The notes under the pieces: generated by a model
What the model saw: only the letters and a program-made list of their open reading frames with translations
Database searches by the model: none
Told to the model about the DNA's origin: nothing
Assembly (NCBI GenBank): GCA_022511125.1
Contig: JAFLSD010000002.1
Coordinates: 62,001 to 126,000, forward strand
DNA: 64,000 nt
Reading direction: 5' to 3'
Origin: Paramuribaculum sp.
GTDB taxonomy: Bacteria > Bacteroidota > Bacteroidia > Bacteroidales > Muribaculaceae
Translations under genes and position numbers: made by a program
Part shown: one piece after another, positions 36,797 to 46,103 of the stretch
Layout: each line of letters starts with the position of its first letter
Numbering within the stretch: position 1 is the stretch's first letter

Positions 36797-37282
36797 ATGA
36801 CCGCTCTTGAATTCAAACAAACTGTATTACCCACTTATGGCGCGATGTTAGCTTTAGGGCGACACATATTAGGCGTTTCGGAAGCCGAGGATGTAGTGCA
36901 GGATGTTTTGAAGAGCTTGTGGGAGAAACATGATAGGATTAAGGCTGAAGATGTCAGAACTTATGTTTTAAGGAGTGTCAAAAACCGTTGTCTTGATGTG
37001 CTGAAAAGCAAAAATATCGAGGTGGAAATGATAGAAAACGTCATTTCTATCGAAGACCGTAGCAACCAAGAGCGAGAAGCTGCTCGGGAATATATGGAGA
37101 AATTAAGAAAAGTAGAAGTAGCGATAGCGACTTTGAAAGAGCCGTCGAAAACGGTCATAAAAATGAATATGCAGGGCGATTCGTGTAAGACTATATCGTC
37201 AGCTACCGGCCTCTCTGAGGAAAATGTAAGGAAAATTCTGTCGCGTACGAGGCAGAAAATACGAGATTTGCTGAAAGTTTGA
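36797..37282 (+). CDS. ECF RNA polymerase sigma factor (with anti-sigma and DUF4252 genes)
   Basis: The 161-residue protein has sigma region 2 (HILGVSEAEDVVQDVLKSLWEK, with the DVVQDV core) and region 4 (LKEPSKTVIKMNMQGDSCKTISSATGLSEENVRKILSRTRQKI, written here only to show its span at residues about 110-158). It lacks other domains. It should direct RNA polymerase to a small regulon and is probably held inactive by the membrane protein encoded next, 23 bases downstream. Confidence 0.93.
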   Translation: MTALEFKQTVLPTYGAMLALGRHILGVSEAEDVVQDVLKSLWEKHDRIKAEDVRTYVLRSVKNRCLDVLKSKNIEVEMIENVISIEDRSNQEREAAREYMEKLRKVEVAIATLKEPSKTVIKMNMQGDSCKTISSATGLSEENVRKILSRTRQKIRDLLKV

Positions 37283-37305
37283 TTTTCATTGTCTAAAACA
37301 ACTAA

Positions 37306-38004
37306 ATGGATAAAAATGAATACAATAGAATACGGGAACTGATTCTGCTCTACTATCGGGGAGAGACTACCCGGGAACAGGAGAGAGAACTTGAGAGATT
37401 CTTTTTCTCCCACGATAGAGACACACTTCCAGACGATTTGAAGACGGAATCGGACGTGTTCATCACAATGGCGTCGCTCAACGAGCAAGCACCGCTTGAT
37501 TTACAAGCCATTATTGACGATGCCGTCACAACGGAGAGTAAGAATATAACCATATTGCCGTCACGAAAGACTTTCTACCGGTACTCAGCCGCGGCTGTGT
37601 TTCTGATTGCAATTATAGCATTTTCCTTTCTGTTTTTCAAGAAAGATATATCCCAAACAGGAGGAACGAACAACCTTATAGTGAATAACGAGGAGGAAAC
37701 TGTCCCCCCTGATAGCTCGGCTCTTGTAATAAATGAGGTAACAGTCGAAGAAGTGGCGCAATCTGCGGAAATTGAGATTAAAAAGCCAAAGACTCATCGG
37801 GTCGTTTCTCTTAAGGCTCATAAACCGACGATTGACAGTTACCGCATCGTTGACGATGAGGAGGAGGCGATTAATATTTTACTGGCTGTCAACGCACGCT
37901 TAGAGAGTACCTTGGCAAAAGGAGCAGATGCAGAGAAATATATTCCTCAACTCGACGTAATAATAAATAACGTGTCTAATAAATTAAACATCATACCGTT
38001 ATGA
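37306..38004 (+). CDS. Probable membrane anti-sigma factor
   Basis: The 232-residue protein has an N-terminal cytosolic part (residues 1-85) with helical content (YNRIRELILLYYRGETTREQ), one transmembrane segment at about 93-112 (AAAVFLIAIIAFSFLFF), and a charged extracytoplasmic tail of about 120 residues. Topology and position right after an ECF sigma gene identify it as the likely anti-sigma factor, although it does not show a clear zinc-binding HxxxCxxC motif. It overlaps the next gene by four bases (ATGA). Confidence 0.75.
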   Translation: MDKNEYNRIRELILLYYRGETTREQERELERFFFSHDRDTLPDDLKTESDVFITMASLNEQAPLDLQAIIDDAVTTESKNITILPSRKTFYRYSAAAVFLIAIIAFSFLFFKKDISQTGGTNNLIVNNEEETVPPDSSALVINEVTVEEVAQSAEIEIKKPKTHRVVSLKAHKPTIDSYRIVDDEEEAINILLAVNARLESTLAKGADAEKYIPQLDVIINNVSNKLNIIPL

Positions 38005-38492
38005 AAGAAAACAAGTTAACGAAAGTCATTATTGCGATTCTGATCGCATTCTGTTTACCTCTTGGTGCATGTGCTCAGACCCGTTTGCTTCAGACGTTGC
38101 CGAGCGGCAATGGAGTGAACAAAATTTTTTTGAACAAAGGAATGATAAACCTTGCGTTAAAATCGACTGCTAGTTCCCTGAAAGTTTTCTCCGATACCGA
38201 TTACATCGAGGTTTACAATTGCGAAAATGCTGAATTGTGTACGAAAGCGCTGGAAGAGATCGAAAAAATGCTAAAGGAGTATGACGCGGAAACGCTGATT
38301 GAAACGCAAGATCAATCTGATTCAGTTCTCATTTATCAGTTGTTTGAAATAAAAGACGGAAAAGAACCATTTGCCATAGCGCTAATACAGACGGAGAAAA
38401 ACCAGGATTCGAAAATCAAGGAACTCAACATTGTCATCGTTCATGGTAAAAACCTGAACTTAAATCAATTAGAAAGCCTACAAATGTTATGA
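38001..38492 (+). CDS. DUF4252 secreted protein or lipoprotein
   Basis: The 163-residue product has a signal sequence ending in LPLGACAQ, which could be a lipobox (Cys24) or a normal cleavage site. The mature part has the DUF4252 pattern, with paired alpha/beta units and segments such as YIEVYNCENAELCTKALEEI. The function is unknown. DUF4252 genes commonly sit behind an ECF sigma and anti-sigma pair in Bacteroidales, as here, so it is probably both the output and a sensor-side component of that circuit. Confidence 0.82.
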   Translation: MKENKLTKVIIAILIAFCLPLGACAQTRLLQTLPSGNGVNKIFLNKGMINLALKSTASSLKVFSDTDYIEVYNCENAELCTKALEEIEKMLKEYDAETLIETQDQSDSVLIYQLFEIKDGKEPFAIALIQTEKNQDSKIKELNIVIVHGKNLNLNQLESLQML

Positions 38493-38580
38493 TGCCGATA
38501 ATGGGAGGGGCAAACACAGTTTAAGCCGAGGGTGAAAATTTCTAATAGGGTTTTGAATTGAAATGTTCGGAAAAATTTGT

Positions 38581-38588
38581 TAATTTTG
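38581..38588 (+). promoter_or_regulatory. Promoter -7 box of ftsY-rimO-menF
   Basis: TAATTTTG lies 44 bases before the ftsY start codon. Confidence 0.5.
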
Positions 38589-38632
38589 CAGACTGATCCA
38601 ACCATTACACCAAAACCCTATAAATCAAAGAA

Positions 38633-39607
38633 ATGGGATTTTTTAATTTTTTCTCGAAAGAAAAAAAACAGACGCTCGACCAAGGCCTGGAACGCACTAA
38701 AAAGGGTTTATTCAGCAAAATATCCCGAGCGCTCGCCGGAAAAAAGACTATCGACGACGATTTTCTCGATGAACTCGAGGAAATATTCGTAACATCCGAC
38801 GTTGGAGTCGATACAACTCTGAAAATCATTGACCGTCTGCAGAAACGCGTCGCACGCGACGGATATGTCGGCTCTTCCGAACTCAACGCCCTGCTCTGCG
38901 AAGAAATAGAAGCATTACTGGCCGACTCTCCTGACGGCACATCCACACCCGATTTTCAGCTCCCAGAAAAGGAACGTCCTTACGTGATACTCGTCGTGGG
39001 CGTAAACGGAGCCGGTAAGACCACCACTATAGGCAAACTCGCCTCTCAATATAAAGCCGCCGGTTACAACGTGATGCTCGGAGCGGCCGATACTTTCAGA
39101 GCAGCAGCCGTAGAGCAGCTCGAGGAATGGGCACGCCGGGCCGATGTACCCATTGTCAAACAGAAATTGGGAGCCGATCCGGCTGCCGTAGCGTTCGACA
39201 CTTTGCAGAGTGCCAAAGCCAAAGGGGATATCGACGTGGTGATAATCGATACCGCAGGCCGTCTGCACAACAAGAAGGCTCTGATGGACGAACTCACAAA
39301 GATACGCAACGTGATGCGCAAAGTCGTTCCCGGTGCACCCGACGAAGTGCTCCTCGTTCTTGACGGAAGTACAGGCCAGAATGCCTACGAACAGGCGCGT
39401 CAGTTTGCAGCAGCGACCGATGTCACAGGCCTTGTTGTGACCAAACTCGACGGCACAGCCAAAGGGGGTGTTGTTATCGGCATTAGCGAGCGCATGAATA
39501 TTCCGGTGCGCTACATTGGTTTAGGCGAAGGTATCAACGACCTCCAGGTATTCCACAAAAAGGAATTCGTGCAATCGTTATTCGGCGAAAATGGCTCGGC
39601 GTCGTAA
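38633..39607 (+). CDS. ftsY: Signal recognition particle receptor FtsY
   Basis: FtsY receives ribosome-SRP complexes at the inner membrane. The 324-residue protein has a short N domain and the GTPase motifs GVNGAGKTTTIGKLA (G1), DTFRAAAVEQL, DTAGR (G3) and TKLDGTAKGG (G4 and closing loop). It lacks the long acidic A domain of E. coli FtsY, as is usual for this phylum; a basic amphipathic start (FFNFFSKEKKQT) can bind the membrane. It overlaps rimO by 17 bases. Confidence 0.96.
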   Translation: MGFFNFFSKEKKQTLDQGLERTKKGLFSKISRALAGKKTIDDDFLDELEEIFVTSDVGVDTTLKIIDRLQKRVARDGYVGSSELNALLCEEIEALLADSPDGTSTPDFQLPEKERPYVILVVGVNGAGKTTTIGKLASQYKAAGYNVMLGAADTFRAAAVEQLEEWARRADVPIVKQKLGADPAAVAFDTLQSAKAKGDIDVVIIDTAGRLHNKKALMDELTKIRNVMRKVVPGAPDEVLLVLDGSTGQNAYEQARQFAAATDVTGLVVTKLDGTAKGGVVIGISERMNIPVRYIGLGEGINDLQVFHKKEFVQSLFGENGSAS

Positions 39608-40916
39608 GGTAGATGTAATCACTCTCGGATGTTCAAAAAACCTTGTCGATTCGGAAAGGCTGCTTAAGATGCTCCACGATGTCGGCATGCAGGTGCGTCA
39701 TGACCCTTCACCGGAAGATGAGGATTCCAGCCCGGCCGACATTGTCATCATCAATACGTGCGGTTTTATAGGCGATGCCAAAGAAGAGTCTGTAAACACT
39801 ATCCTACGTTATGCACGCAAACGCACCGAAGGCACACTCTCGCGCCTTTATGTGATGGGATGCCTGTCGCAAAGGTACCAGAAAGAGCTACCGGCTGAAA
39901 TCCCGGAAGTCGACAAATGGTATGGCAAGACCGACTGGAGCGGCATAGTCCGTGACCTGACTCGTGAATTTCCCGCAACGGCCTCATACGACAGACTGAT
40001 AACCACTCCCCGCCATCACGCCTACCTCAAAATATCAGAAGGTTGCAACCGCTTCTGTGCTTTCTGTGCCATTCCTCTCATTACTGGCCGGCACCATTCG
40101 CGTCCTGCCGGAGAAATTATCGACGAAGTAAAAATGCTCGTCGATAGGGGCGTAAAAGAGTTTAATGTGATCGCCCAAGATCTTTCGTCTTACGGCACAG
40201 ACATTAAGGGTAACGGAGGACTTGCGTCTTTGGTGGCTTCTATTTCCGAGGTACCGGGAGTGGAATGGATCAGGCTGCATTACGCTTATCCTGCCCAATT
40301 TCCAATGGACGTACTCTCGGTAATGGCTGAGCGTCAGAACGTATGCAAATACATTGACATAGCGCTTCAACACGCTTCCGACAAGATGCTTTCGGCTATG
40401 CGGCGCAACATAACGCGTGATCGCACCGAACGACTCCTGTCGGATATCCGCTCCACCGTGCCCGACATTCATATACGCACGACTATGATGACCGGATTCC
40501 CCGGAGAGACCGACAAGGACTTCAAGGAACTTATGGAATTTGTCGGTCAGCAGAAGTTCGAACGTCTTGGGGCCTTCGCTTATTCGGAGGAGGAAGACAC
40601 CTTCGCTGCGAAAAATTATTCCGATTCCGTGCCTGAACACCTCAAACGCGAGCGGCTTGACCTGCTAATGGCTCTTCAAGAGGAAATTTCTATGAACCAT
40701 CAGACTGAAAAGGTGGGTCGGATTCTTAAAGTTATGGTCGACAGGGAAGAGGAAGATTATTTTATAGGCCGAACCCAGTGGGATTCTCCGGAAGTCGATC
40801 CGGAAGTGCTCATAAGAAAATCGGCAGGGCTTACTCCGGGTCACTTTGCTGAAGTTAAAATCACCGAAGCTCTGCCTTTTGAACTCATCGGAGAAAAAAG
40901 CGACAGAAATGACTGA
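39591..40916 (+). CDS. rimO: Ribosomal protein S12 methylthiotransferase
   Basis: This radical SAM enzyme adds a methylthio group to an aspartate of ribosomal protein S12. In 441 residues it shows the N-terminal MTTase domain with cysteines in TLGCSKNLVDSE, INTCGFIGDAKEES and MGCLSQRY. The radical SAM cluster ISEGCNRFCAFCAIP follows, and a C-terminal TRAM domain ends the protein. SKNLVDSE distinguishes RimO from MiaB. It overlaps both ftsY and menF, so the three are one operon. Confidence 0.96.
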   Translation: MARRRKVDVITLGCSKNLVDSERLLKMLHDVGMQVRHDPSPEDEDSSPADIVIINTCGFIGDAKEESVNTILRYARKRTEGTLSRLYVMGCLSQRYQKELPAEIPEVDKWYGKTDWSGIVRDLTREFPATASYDRLITTPRHHAYLKISEGCNRFCAFCAIPLITGRHHSRPAGEIIDEVKMLVDRGVKEFNVIAQDLSSYGTDIKGNGGLASLVASISEVPGVEWIRLHYAYPAQFPMDVLSVMAERQNVCKYIDIALQHASDKMLSAMRRNITRDRTERLLSDIRSTVPDIHIRTTMMTGFPGETDKDFKELMEFVGQQKFERLGAFAYSEEEDTFAAKNYSDSVPEHLKRERLDLLMALQEEISMNHQTEKVGRILKVMVDREEEDYFIGRTQWDSPEVDPEVLIRKSAGLTPGHFAEVKITEALPFELIGEKSDRND

Positions 40917-42093
40917 ACATGACGATATGTTTTCGGAAGAATTGCAGAAGGCCGCGAAAAAATGCCTGACGCTCAACTATCCTTTTGCCATTGTATTGAT
41001 GCCGGGAGGCAGAAAACCGCTCTTTTTCGCTTCGGATAGCGCTGACGATTCTCCCGTATATGCCGGGGGCTATTTCCTACCGGGTTTTGCCGCGAGTTTT
41101 TTCGGCGATCATCCGGAAATGGCTGCTTATATTGCTCCGAAATTCACGGTTGAAGATGTCCTTAACCTTCCCGACGACGCCACTCCCCTCCCGGTCTCGA
41201 CAGAACCTTTCCCCTCGGCATCTACCGATTTCATGACTTATTACGCCATAGTAAGAGAATTGGTGGCCGAACATCGCCGCGACAATGCCAAAACGGTCAT
41301 TTCACGCGTTATTCGTTTCCAGACCTCTGTTCCCGTCATGACTGTCGCTTCACGCTATTTCCGGAAGATGACGCGAACTTTTCGCTTTCTGTATTTTACA
41401 CCCCAGACAGGCCTGTGGTTAGGCGCCACTCCCGAGTTGCTTTATGAATGGACTGCGTCGACAGGCGCATTCCGGACGATGTCGCTTGCAGGCACAAGAA
41501 AAAAATCCATAGGGAGCGATAAACCTGAATGGGATGACAAGAACCGGAAAGAGCATGATTACGTTACCGATTTTATCCACGATGCTTTCTCCGAATTAGG
41601 TGTCAAGCATACGGTTATGACAGGTAATTCGCTGTCATTCGGAAATTTGGAACACATCTGCGATATGATCGATGGCACGACTGATGTCCCTCCGGCCAAA
41701 GTGATCGACAAACTTGACCCCACTCCGGCCGTTGCGGGTTTTCCCATAGGCGACGCTGCTCAGCGTATTATCTATTATGAACCCCACGACCGACTGTGTT
41801 ACAGCGGTTTTGTTTCGGTCACAGACAAAAAGAAAACGTCGGTATATGTGAATCTGCGCAGCGCCGTTGTCCGTCCTCACGCCGACGGAAGCTATGATTA
41901 CGCCATTTTCGCCGGTGGAGGGATAACAAAATCTTCGAACCCCATCGACGAGTGGAAAGAAGCGGCATCTAAAGCCTCCTTCCTTTATCGAGCAGCAAAC
42001 GAGGGAAACGTCCTCCCCCATCCCTCTCTAAAAGAGCTCGCAGAAACTCCCCTCGATGAAAATTCCGACAAAATCCGCCTCGCGAAGCCGTAA
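40909..42093 (+). CDS. menF: Isochorismate synthase
   Basis: This enzyme converts chorismate to isochorismate, the entry to menaquinone synthesis. The 394-residue protein has the chorismate-binding C-terminal half: LAGTRK, NLEHICDMIDGTT, LDPTPAVAGFPIGDAAQRI, YSGFVSV, VNLRSAVV and AGGGITKSSNPIDEW. The start at 40909 overlaps the rimO stop by eight bases; an earlier in-frame ATG at 40846 lies inside rimO and adds non-homologous residues. The usual partners menD and menB are not in the window. A siderophore role is less likely because no such genes are present. Confidence 0.87.
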   Translation: MTEHDDMFSEELQKAAKKCLTLNYPFAIVLMPGGRKPLFFASDSADDSPVYAGGYFLPGFAASFFGDHPEMAAYIAPKFTVEDVLNLPDDATPLPVSTEPFPSASTDFMTYYAIVRELVAEHRRDNAKTVISRVIRFQTSVPVMTVASRYFRKMTRTFRFLYFTPQTGLWLGATPELLYEWTASTGAFRTMSLAGTRKKSIGSDKPEWDDKNRKEHDYVTDFIHDAFSELGVKHTVMTGNSLSFGNLEHICDMIDGTTDVPPAKVIDKLDPTPAVAGFPIGDAAQRIIYYEPHDRLCYSGFVSVTDKKKTSVYVNLRSAVVRPHADGSYDYAIFAGGGITKSSNPIDEWKEAASKASFLYRAANEGNVLPHPSLKELAETPLDENSDKIRLAKP

Positions 42094-42121
42094 CCTTGTC
42101 ATTATAAAATCGTCTGTCGAG

Positions 42122-42258
42122 TCACAGTCTATCCTTATCCTGCTGTAATAATTCCAATTCTTCATAAAAGATTGGCTATTAACACTCTTCTACAAAAACA
42201 TCTTGAACTTGTAGTCCCCCTGAATCCGCATAAGTTCATTAAGAACAATTTTTTTCAT
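42122..42258 (-). pseudogene. Possible remnant of a small gene
   Basis: On the minus strand a 22-codon frame begins MKKIVLNELMRIQGDYKFKM and stops. In a shifted frame, shortly after, a stretch ending EELELLQQDKDRL runs to a TGA at 42122-42124. The protein-like character of both pieces suggests a decayed short gene in the 208-base gap before the ECF sigma gene. The evidence is weak and chance cannot be excluded. Confidence 0.18.
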
Positions 42259-42301
42259 TTGAGAGGTTAGTTTTTTAGGCCTTTCGGGGTCTTATAAATG
42301 G

Positions 42302-42787
42302 ATGACGAAAATTGATGAAATAGAAAACTTGTTCAGGACTCATTACGCGTCGATGTATCGGCTTGCCATGCTGATATTGCGTGATGAGTATGTATCCAAA
42401 GACATAGTGCACGATGTCTTCGAAGCATTGCTTGTGTCCGGAAAAACAGATGTTACTGAAGCTTATTTATTGGCAGCTGTTAGAAACCGGTGTCTGAAAC
42501 ATATCCGAAACCTGTCGGTGAAAGACCGTCTTAAAGAAATTTACTCCATTGATGAGGAAGAGATTTTAAGAGAGGACTGGCCGGATGATGAAACCATTGG
42601 ATTGATTCAAAGAACAATCGCCAATGATTTAACCGAATCAAGCCGTAAGGTTGTCAATCTGAGGTTTGCCGATAGCAAAAGCTATCAGGAGATTGCGGAT
42701 ACACTTGGAATAAGCACTGTTGCCGTCTACAAACATTTACGTCATGCAATAGATGTTTTACGCAAAAAACTTTCTCAAAATGGATAA
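42302..42787 (+). CDS. ECF sigma factor of a TonB transducer system
   Basis: The 161-residue protein has sigma region 2 (MLILRDEYVSKDIVHDVFEAL) and region 4 (LRFADSKSYQEIADTLG, then STVAVYKHLRHAID) with a short linker. In Bacteroidota such sigma factors work in trans-envelope signalling with a FecR-like anti-sigma factor and a TonB receptor carrying an STN domain; both follow here. A GGTCTTATA element ends about five bases before the start codon and could be its own -10 site. The last eight bases overlap the anti-sigma gene. Confidence 0.92.
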   Translation: MTKIDEIENLFRTHYASMYRLAMLILRDEYVSKDIVHDVFEALLVSGKTDVTEAYLLAAVRNRCLKHIRNLSVKDRLKEIYSIDEEEILREDWPDDETIGLIQRTIANDLTESSRKVVNLRFADSKSYQEIADTLGISTVAVYKHLRHAIDVLRKKLSQNG

Positions 42788-43433
42788 GACAGAACGGCTC
42801 CTTGACGCCATGAATAATCCTGAAAAATATTCTTCGGAAGAAATAGAAGAAATATTGCAGGGTGCCGAGACAAAGGAAATCTTAGATTTGCTTGACAGAA
42901 CAAAGTCAAGCTTACAACAGCTCCCGACACCGGACATAGATGAGGAATGGACCAAATTCAAAAATAAAAATCTTCACAAAAGGGAAAAAGCTTTTTTGAG
43001 AGTTTCGGCATTTTTCTCAAGGAAAATAGCCGCAATTATAACAATTGCAATCCTATCCTTTACGGCTGTCGCTGCTATTATCGGCATCAGTATTAGTTCT
43101 TTGAATGACAAAGAAAACATGCCATCAGGGAAAGAAGTCACAGAAACAAAAGAGATTATAGTAAATCAGGAAGACAGTATCAAAGCTACTTCAGATTCTC
43201 CCACTCAATCTCAAGAGACAGTTATTTTTGACAATGAGCCGTTGGAGGTTATAATGAAACAGATTGGTGATTTTTATGGCTATCAGATTGAATTTAAGAA
43301 TGACTATGCCGAATCGCTCCGTCTGTACTTTAGATGGAACCGGGCGGCTACCATACAGGAGATTGTAGAAAGCCTCAATAATTTCGAGCAGATTCACCTT
43401 GCAATAGAGGGAGAAACCATTAAAATAGACTGA
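42780..43433 (+). CDS. FecR-like anti-sigma factor with DUF4974-type C-terminus
   Basis: The 217-residue protein has a cytosolic N-terminal part (1-80), a single transmembrane segment at about 84-106 (IAAIITIAILSFTAVAAIIGI) and a periplasmic part. That part ends in an STN/DUF4974-like unit (NEPLEVIMKQIGDFYGYQIE onward). The FecR core between membrane and C-terminus is shorter than in classic members. The start at 42780 (ATGGATAA overlap with the sigma stop) gives MDKTERLLDAM; the upstream in-frame codons lie within the sigma gene. It probably relays receptor state to the sigma factor. Confidence 0.82.
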   Translation: MDKTERLLDAMNNPEKYSSEEIEEILQGAETKEILDLLDRTKSSLQQLPTPDIDEEWTKFKNKNLHKREKAFLRVSAFFSRKIAAIITIAILSFTAVAAIIGISISSLNDKENMPSGKEVTETKEIIVNQEDSIKATSDSPTQSQETVIFDNEPLEVIMKQIGDFYGYQIEFKNDYAESLRLYFRWNRAATIQEIVESLNNFEQIHLAIEGETIKID

Positions 43434-43437
43434 TGCC

Positions 43438-45978
43438 ATGACACGTTTAATTACACTAATTATGGCATTCATCACGGTTTTAGCGGTAAATGCCGATACA
43501 TTTTCTTATAGATTTAATTCCACCCCTCTTTCCAAGGCTATCCTAAAAATTGCAGAGGAACATCCTGATGTCGATATCAACTTCATTTACAACGAACTTG
43601 AAAATTATAAAACCAGTGCAACTGTTCGTGCCGACAATCCCTATGATGCCTTACACCAAGCCATTGGACTGAATCCTGTGACAGTAATAAAATCAAAAAA
43701 TACCTATTATGTCGAAGCCCTGCAACACGGAAAGTATTGTTACACAGGACGAGTTATTGGGAAAGATAGGGAAGCTATTGAGGCTGCTACAGTTTTGATT
43801 ATGGAACCAAAGGATTCTGTTGTGTTGACTTATGGGATAACCAATGAAAAAGGTGATTTCAACATTCCTTGCGACAAATCAGGAGTTATTGTCAAAATCA
43901 CATGTCTGGGATATAAACCGTTTTACAAAAAATGTGATCATTTTTCATTGGGAACAATAATATTGGAGGAACTTCCTATTGTTTTGAAGACAGTAAAAGT
44001 GGACGGTGATAATGCTTTTTTATATTCAGACCGTTCGGTTTATATTCCCACCAACAGACAAAAGAATTCTTCACAGACAGGCCTTGAATTGCTTCAACGG
44101 ATGGCTATCCCTCAGCTAAGATCTACAGGCAACGGCGGAATAGAAACAGTTTCAGGTGAGAAAGTGAACCTATATATTGATTACCTGCCGGCCACATCTT
44201 CAGATCTGACAGGAATGCGGTTGCAGGATGTCCGCAAGGTGGAGTTTTATGAATACCCTTCGGATCCTCGATTTCACGGTGATTTTCATGTTGTCAATTT
44301 CATAATGGCACAATATGAATACGGAGGATATGTAAAAGGTTATGGTGATGAAAATTTCATTTACAATTCGGGAGAATTAGTAGGTTACTTGAAATTTCAA
44401 TATAAAAGGATGACTTATGACTTATCGGTCGGAGGTTATTATGCTAATGTCACCAATCAGGGAATGAATGAGAGGGAGATTTACAGGTTGCCTCAGGAAA
44501 ATGGAGAAATAAAAGAATTTGAAAGAGTTTCAGAGTTCGACAAGGCAAAGTATAAGAACAATTTCTATTGGACAACTTTCAGGGCAACATATAAGTCAGA
44601 TAAGATTACTTTCAGTAATAACCTTTCAGGCAATTTTGACAATACACCAAAGAATTATGAAATCGGGTATGTCTTTTATAAACCGGATATCTTTTCTTCT
44701 TCTCCTTATACCAATTTTAAAAGAAACAATGTTAATTCATTCGTTTATACCGGTAACTGGAATTTCAGATTCAATGATAAGAACACTCTTTCAATAAACC
44801 CGCTTTATTCGTATTCTCATACAGATCAGCTAACTGATTACACAGTAGATGAGAGTCAACAATTCCTGAATAAAGCCTCGGATAATTCAAACCAGGCTAA
44901 AATTACAGCCAACTATTCCCATTTTTTCAAACCGGGAAGTGTGTTGAATATTACCTTTCCGGCTTATGTGACGTCCAATATTACCGATTATTACGGAACA
45001 GCTGAGTATAAAGGGAAAGCAACGACATACAGGGTTTATCCCGGCGTTTCCTACGGATTGACAAAAGATAAATATTATGTTTATGGAGGATTGGGATATT
45101 CATGGGATCGTTCAACTTATAACGGAATTACTGAAAACAAATTCTTTCCTTGGGCTGATCTTTCATTACGATATTCTTTTAACAGAAAGAATTCTATAAA
45201 TGCTGCCTTTCATTATTCAAGATGGAATGCCGATGCTGCGTCACGAAGTGAAGTTATCATTCATTCCAATCCCCTGTTCAGTTATACAGGAAACCCTTAT
45301 CTATATCCTGAAACAAGTTATGACTATGGAGTTTCTTATGTTTACATCCCCAATAATAAATTCAGACTCTCAGCTTATTATAATGGGTGGATAGTTATTG
45401 ACAGATATGCCTATGATTATGAACCGACTGAAAATGGCATTCTTAGGACAATCATCCAACCTGCCGGCAGATTTGCAAGATCTCAATTCGGATTATGGGC
45501 ATATACTTCTTTATTAGATGGTAACTTACAAATAAGTGCAACCTTACAAGATATTCTTTTGCATAACGGCTTACCATACAACTGGACGAAGAACTCACTC
45601 AATTTTGAATTAGATATTAACTACTATTTAAAGGATTTTTATTTCGGGGCTTGGTTTAGGTCCCCTTATGCTACAACAAGTAATTCAATGTCAGGGCAAT
45701 GGAAAAAAGAGAAGAGTATGTATTTCGTTCAAGCTGGTTGGGCAAATTCTGATTGGAATTTACGAATACTTTTCAGAAATTTCTTCAATATGAACAAAAA
45801 ATCTGATGAAGTGACATTGACATCACAGTGGTATGATTCATACCAACAATATTATAGCCCGGGTCAACAGTTCTGGTTTAAGATTTCAGCCACATATACT
45901 TTTGGCTTCGGCAAGAAAATACAACGAGGAAATGAAGCTCAAAAACAAACGGGAGTTTCTTCCGGAATCCTTAAATAG
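43438..45978 (+). CDS. TonB-dependent transducer-type outer-membrane protein with STN domain
   Basis: The 846-residue protein has a signal peptide (1-19) and an STN domain (about 20-90), which touches the anti-sigma protein in the periplasm. A carboxypeptidase-like beta domain (about 95-175, YTGRVIGKDREAIEAATVLI) and a short plug-like part (about 185-290) follow. The rest is a large barrel rich in Tyr and Asn, of the OMP_b-brl_3 type. The plug is less typical than in SusC proteins and no SusD gene follows. It starts four bases after the anti-sigma gene. The substrate is unknown; the AT-rich DNA sets the three genes apart from flanking regions. Confidence 0.86.
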   Translation: MTRLITLIMAFITVLAVNADTFSYRFNSTPLSKAILKIAEEHPDVDINFIYNELENYKTSATVRADNPYDALHQAIGLNPVTVIKSKNTYYVEALQHGKYCYTGRVIGKDREAIEAATVLIMEPKDSVVLTYGITNEKGDFNIPCDKSGVIVKITCLGYKPFYKKCDHFSLGTIILEELPIVLKTVKVDGDNAFLYSDRSVYIPTNRQKNSSQTGLELLQRMAIPQLRSTGNGGIETVSGEKVNLYIDYLPATSSDLTGMRLQDVRKVEFYEYPSDPRFHGDFHVVNFIMAQYEYGGYVKGYGDENFIYNSGELVGYLKFQYKRMTYDLSVGGYYANVTNQGMNEREIYRLPQENGEIKEFERVSEFDKAKYKNNFYWTTFRATYKSDKITFSNNLSGNFDNTPKNYEIGYVFYKPDIFSSSPYTNFKRNNVNSFVYTGNWNFRFNDKNTLSINPLYSYSHTDQLTDYTVDESQQFLNKASDNSNQAKITANYSHFFKPGSVLNITFPAYVTSNITDYYGTAEYKGKATTYRVYPGVSYGLTKDKYYVYGGLGYSWDRSTYNGITENKFFPWADLSLRYSFNRKNSINAAFHYSRWNADAASRSEVIIHSNPLFSYTGNPYLYPETSYDYGVSYVYIPNNKFRLSAYYNGWIVIDRYAYDYEPTENGILRTIIQPAGRFARSQFGLWAYTSLLDGNLQISATLQDILLHNGLPYNWTKNSLNFELDINYYLKDFYFGAWFRSPYATTSNSMSGQWKKEKSMYFVQAGWANSDWNLRILFRNFFNMNKKSDEVTLTSQWYDSYQQYYSPGQQFWFKISATYTFGFGKKIQRGNEAQKQTGVSSGILK

Positions 45979-46103
45979 TGGGATTATTGCCGTTCACTAA
46001 GTATCATTTCTCAAGATGTAAGAAACTTAGTAGAGAGCAAATAAATTCATGTGGGCTCATCTCAAAATGAGGCACTCCCTTTGAATCCTACATCGAACTG
46101 CCT

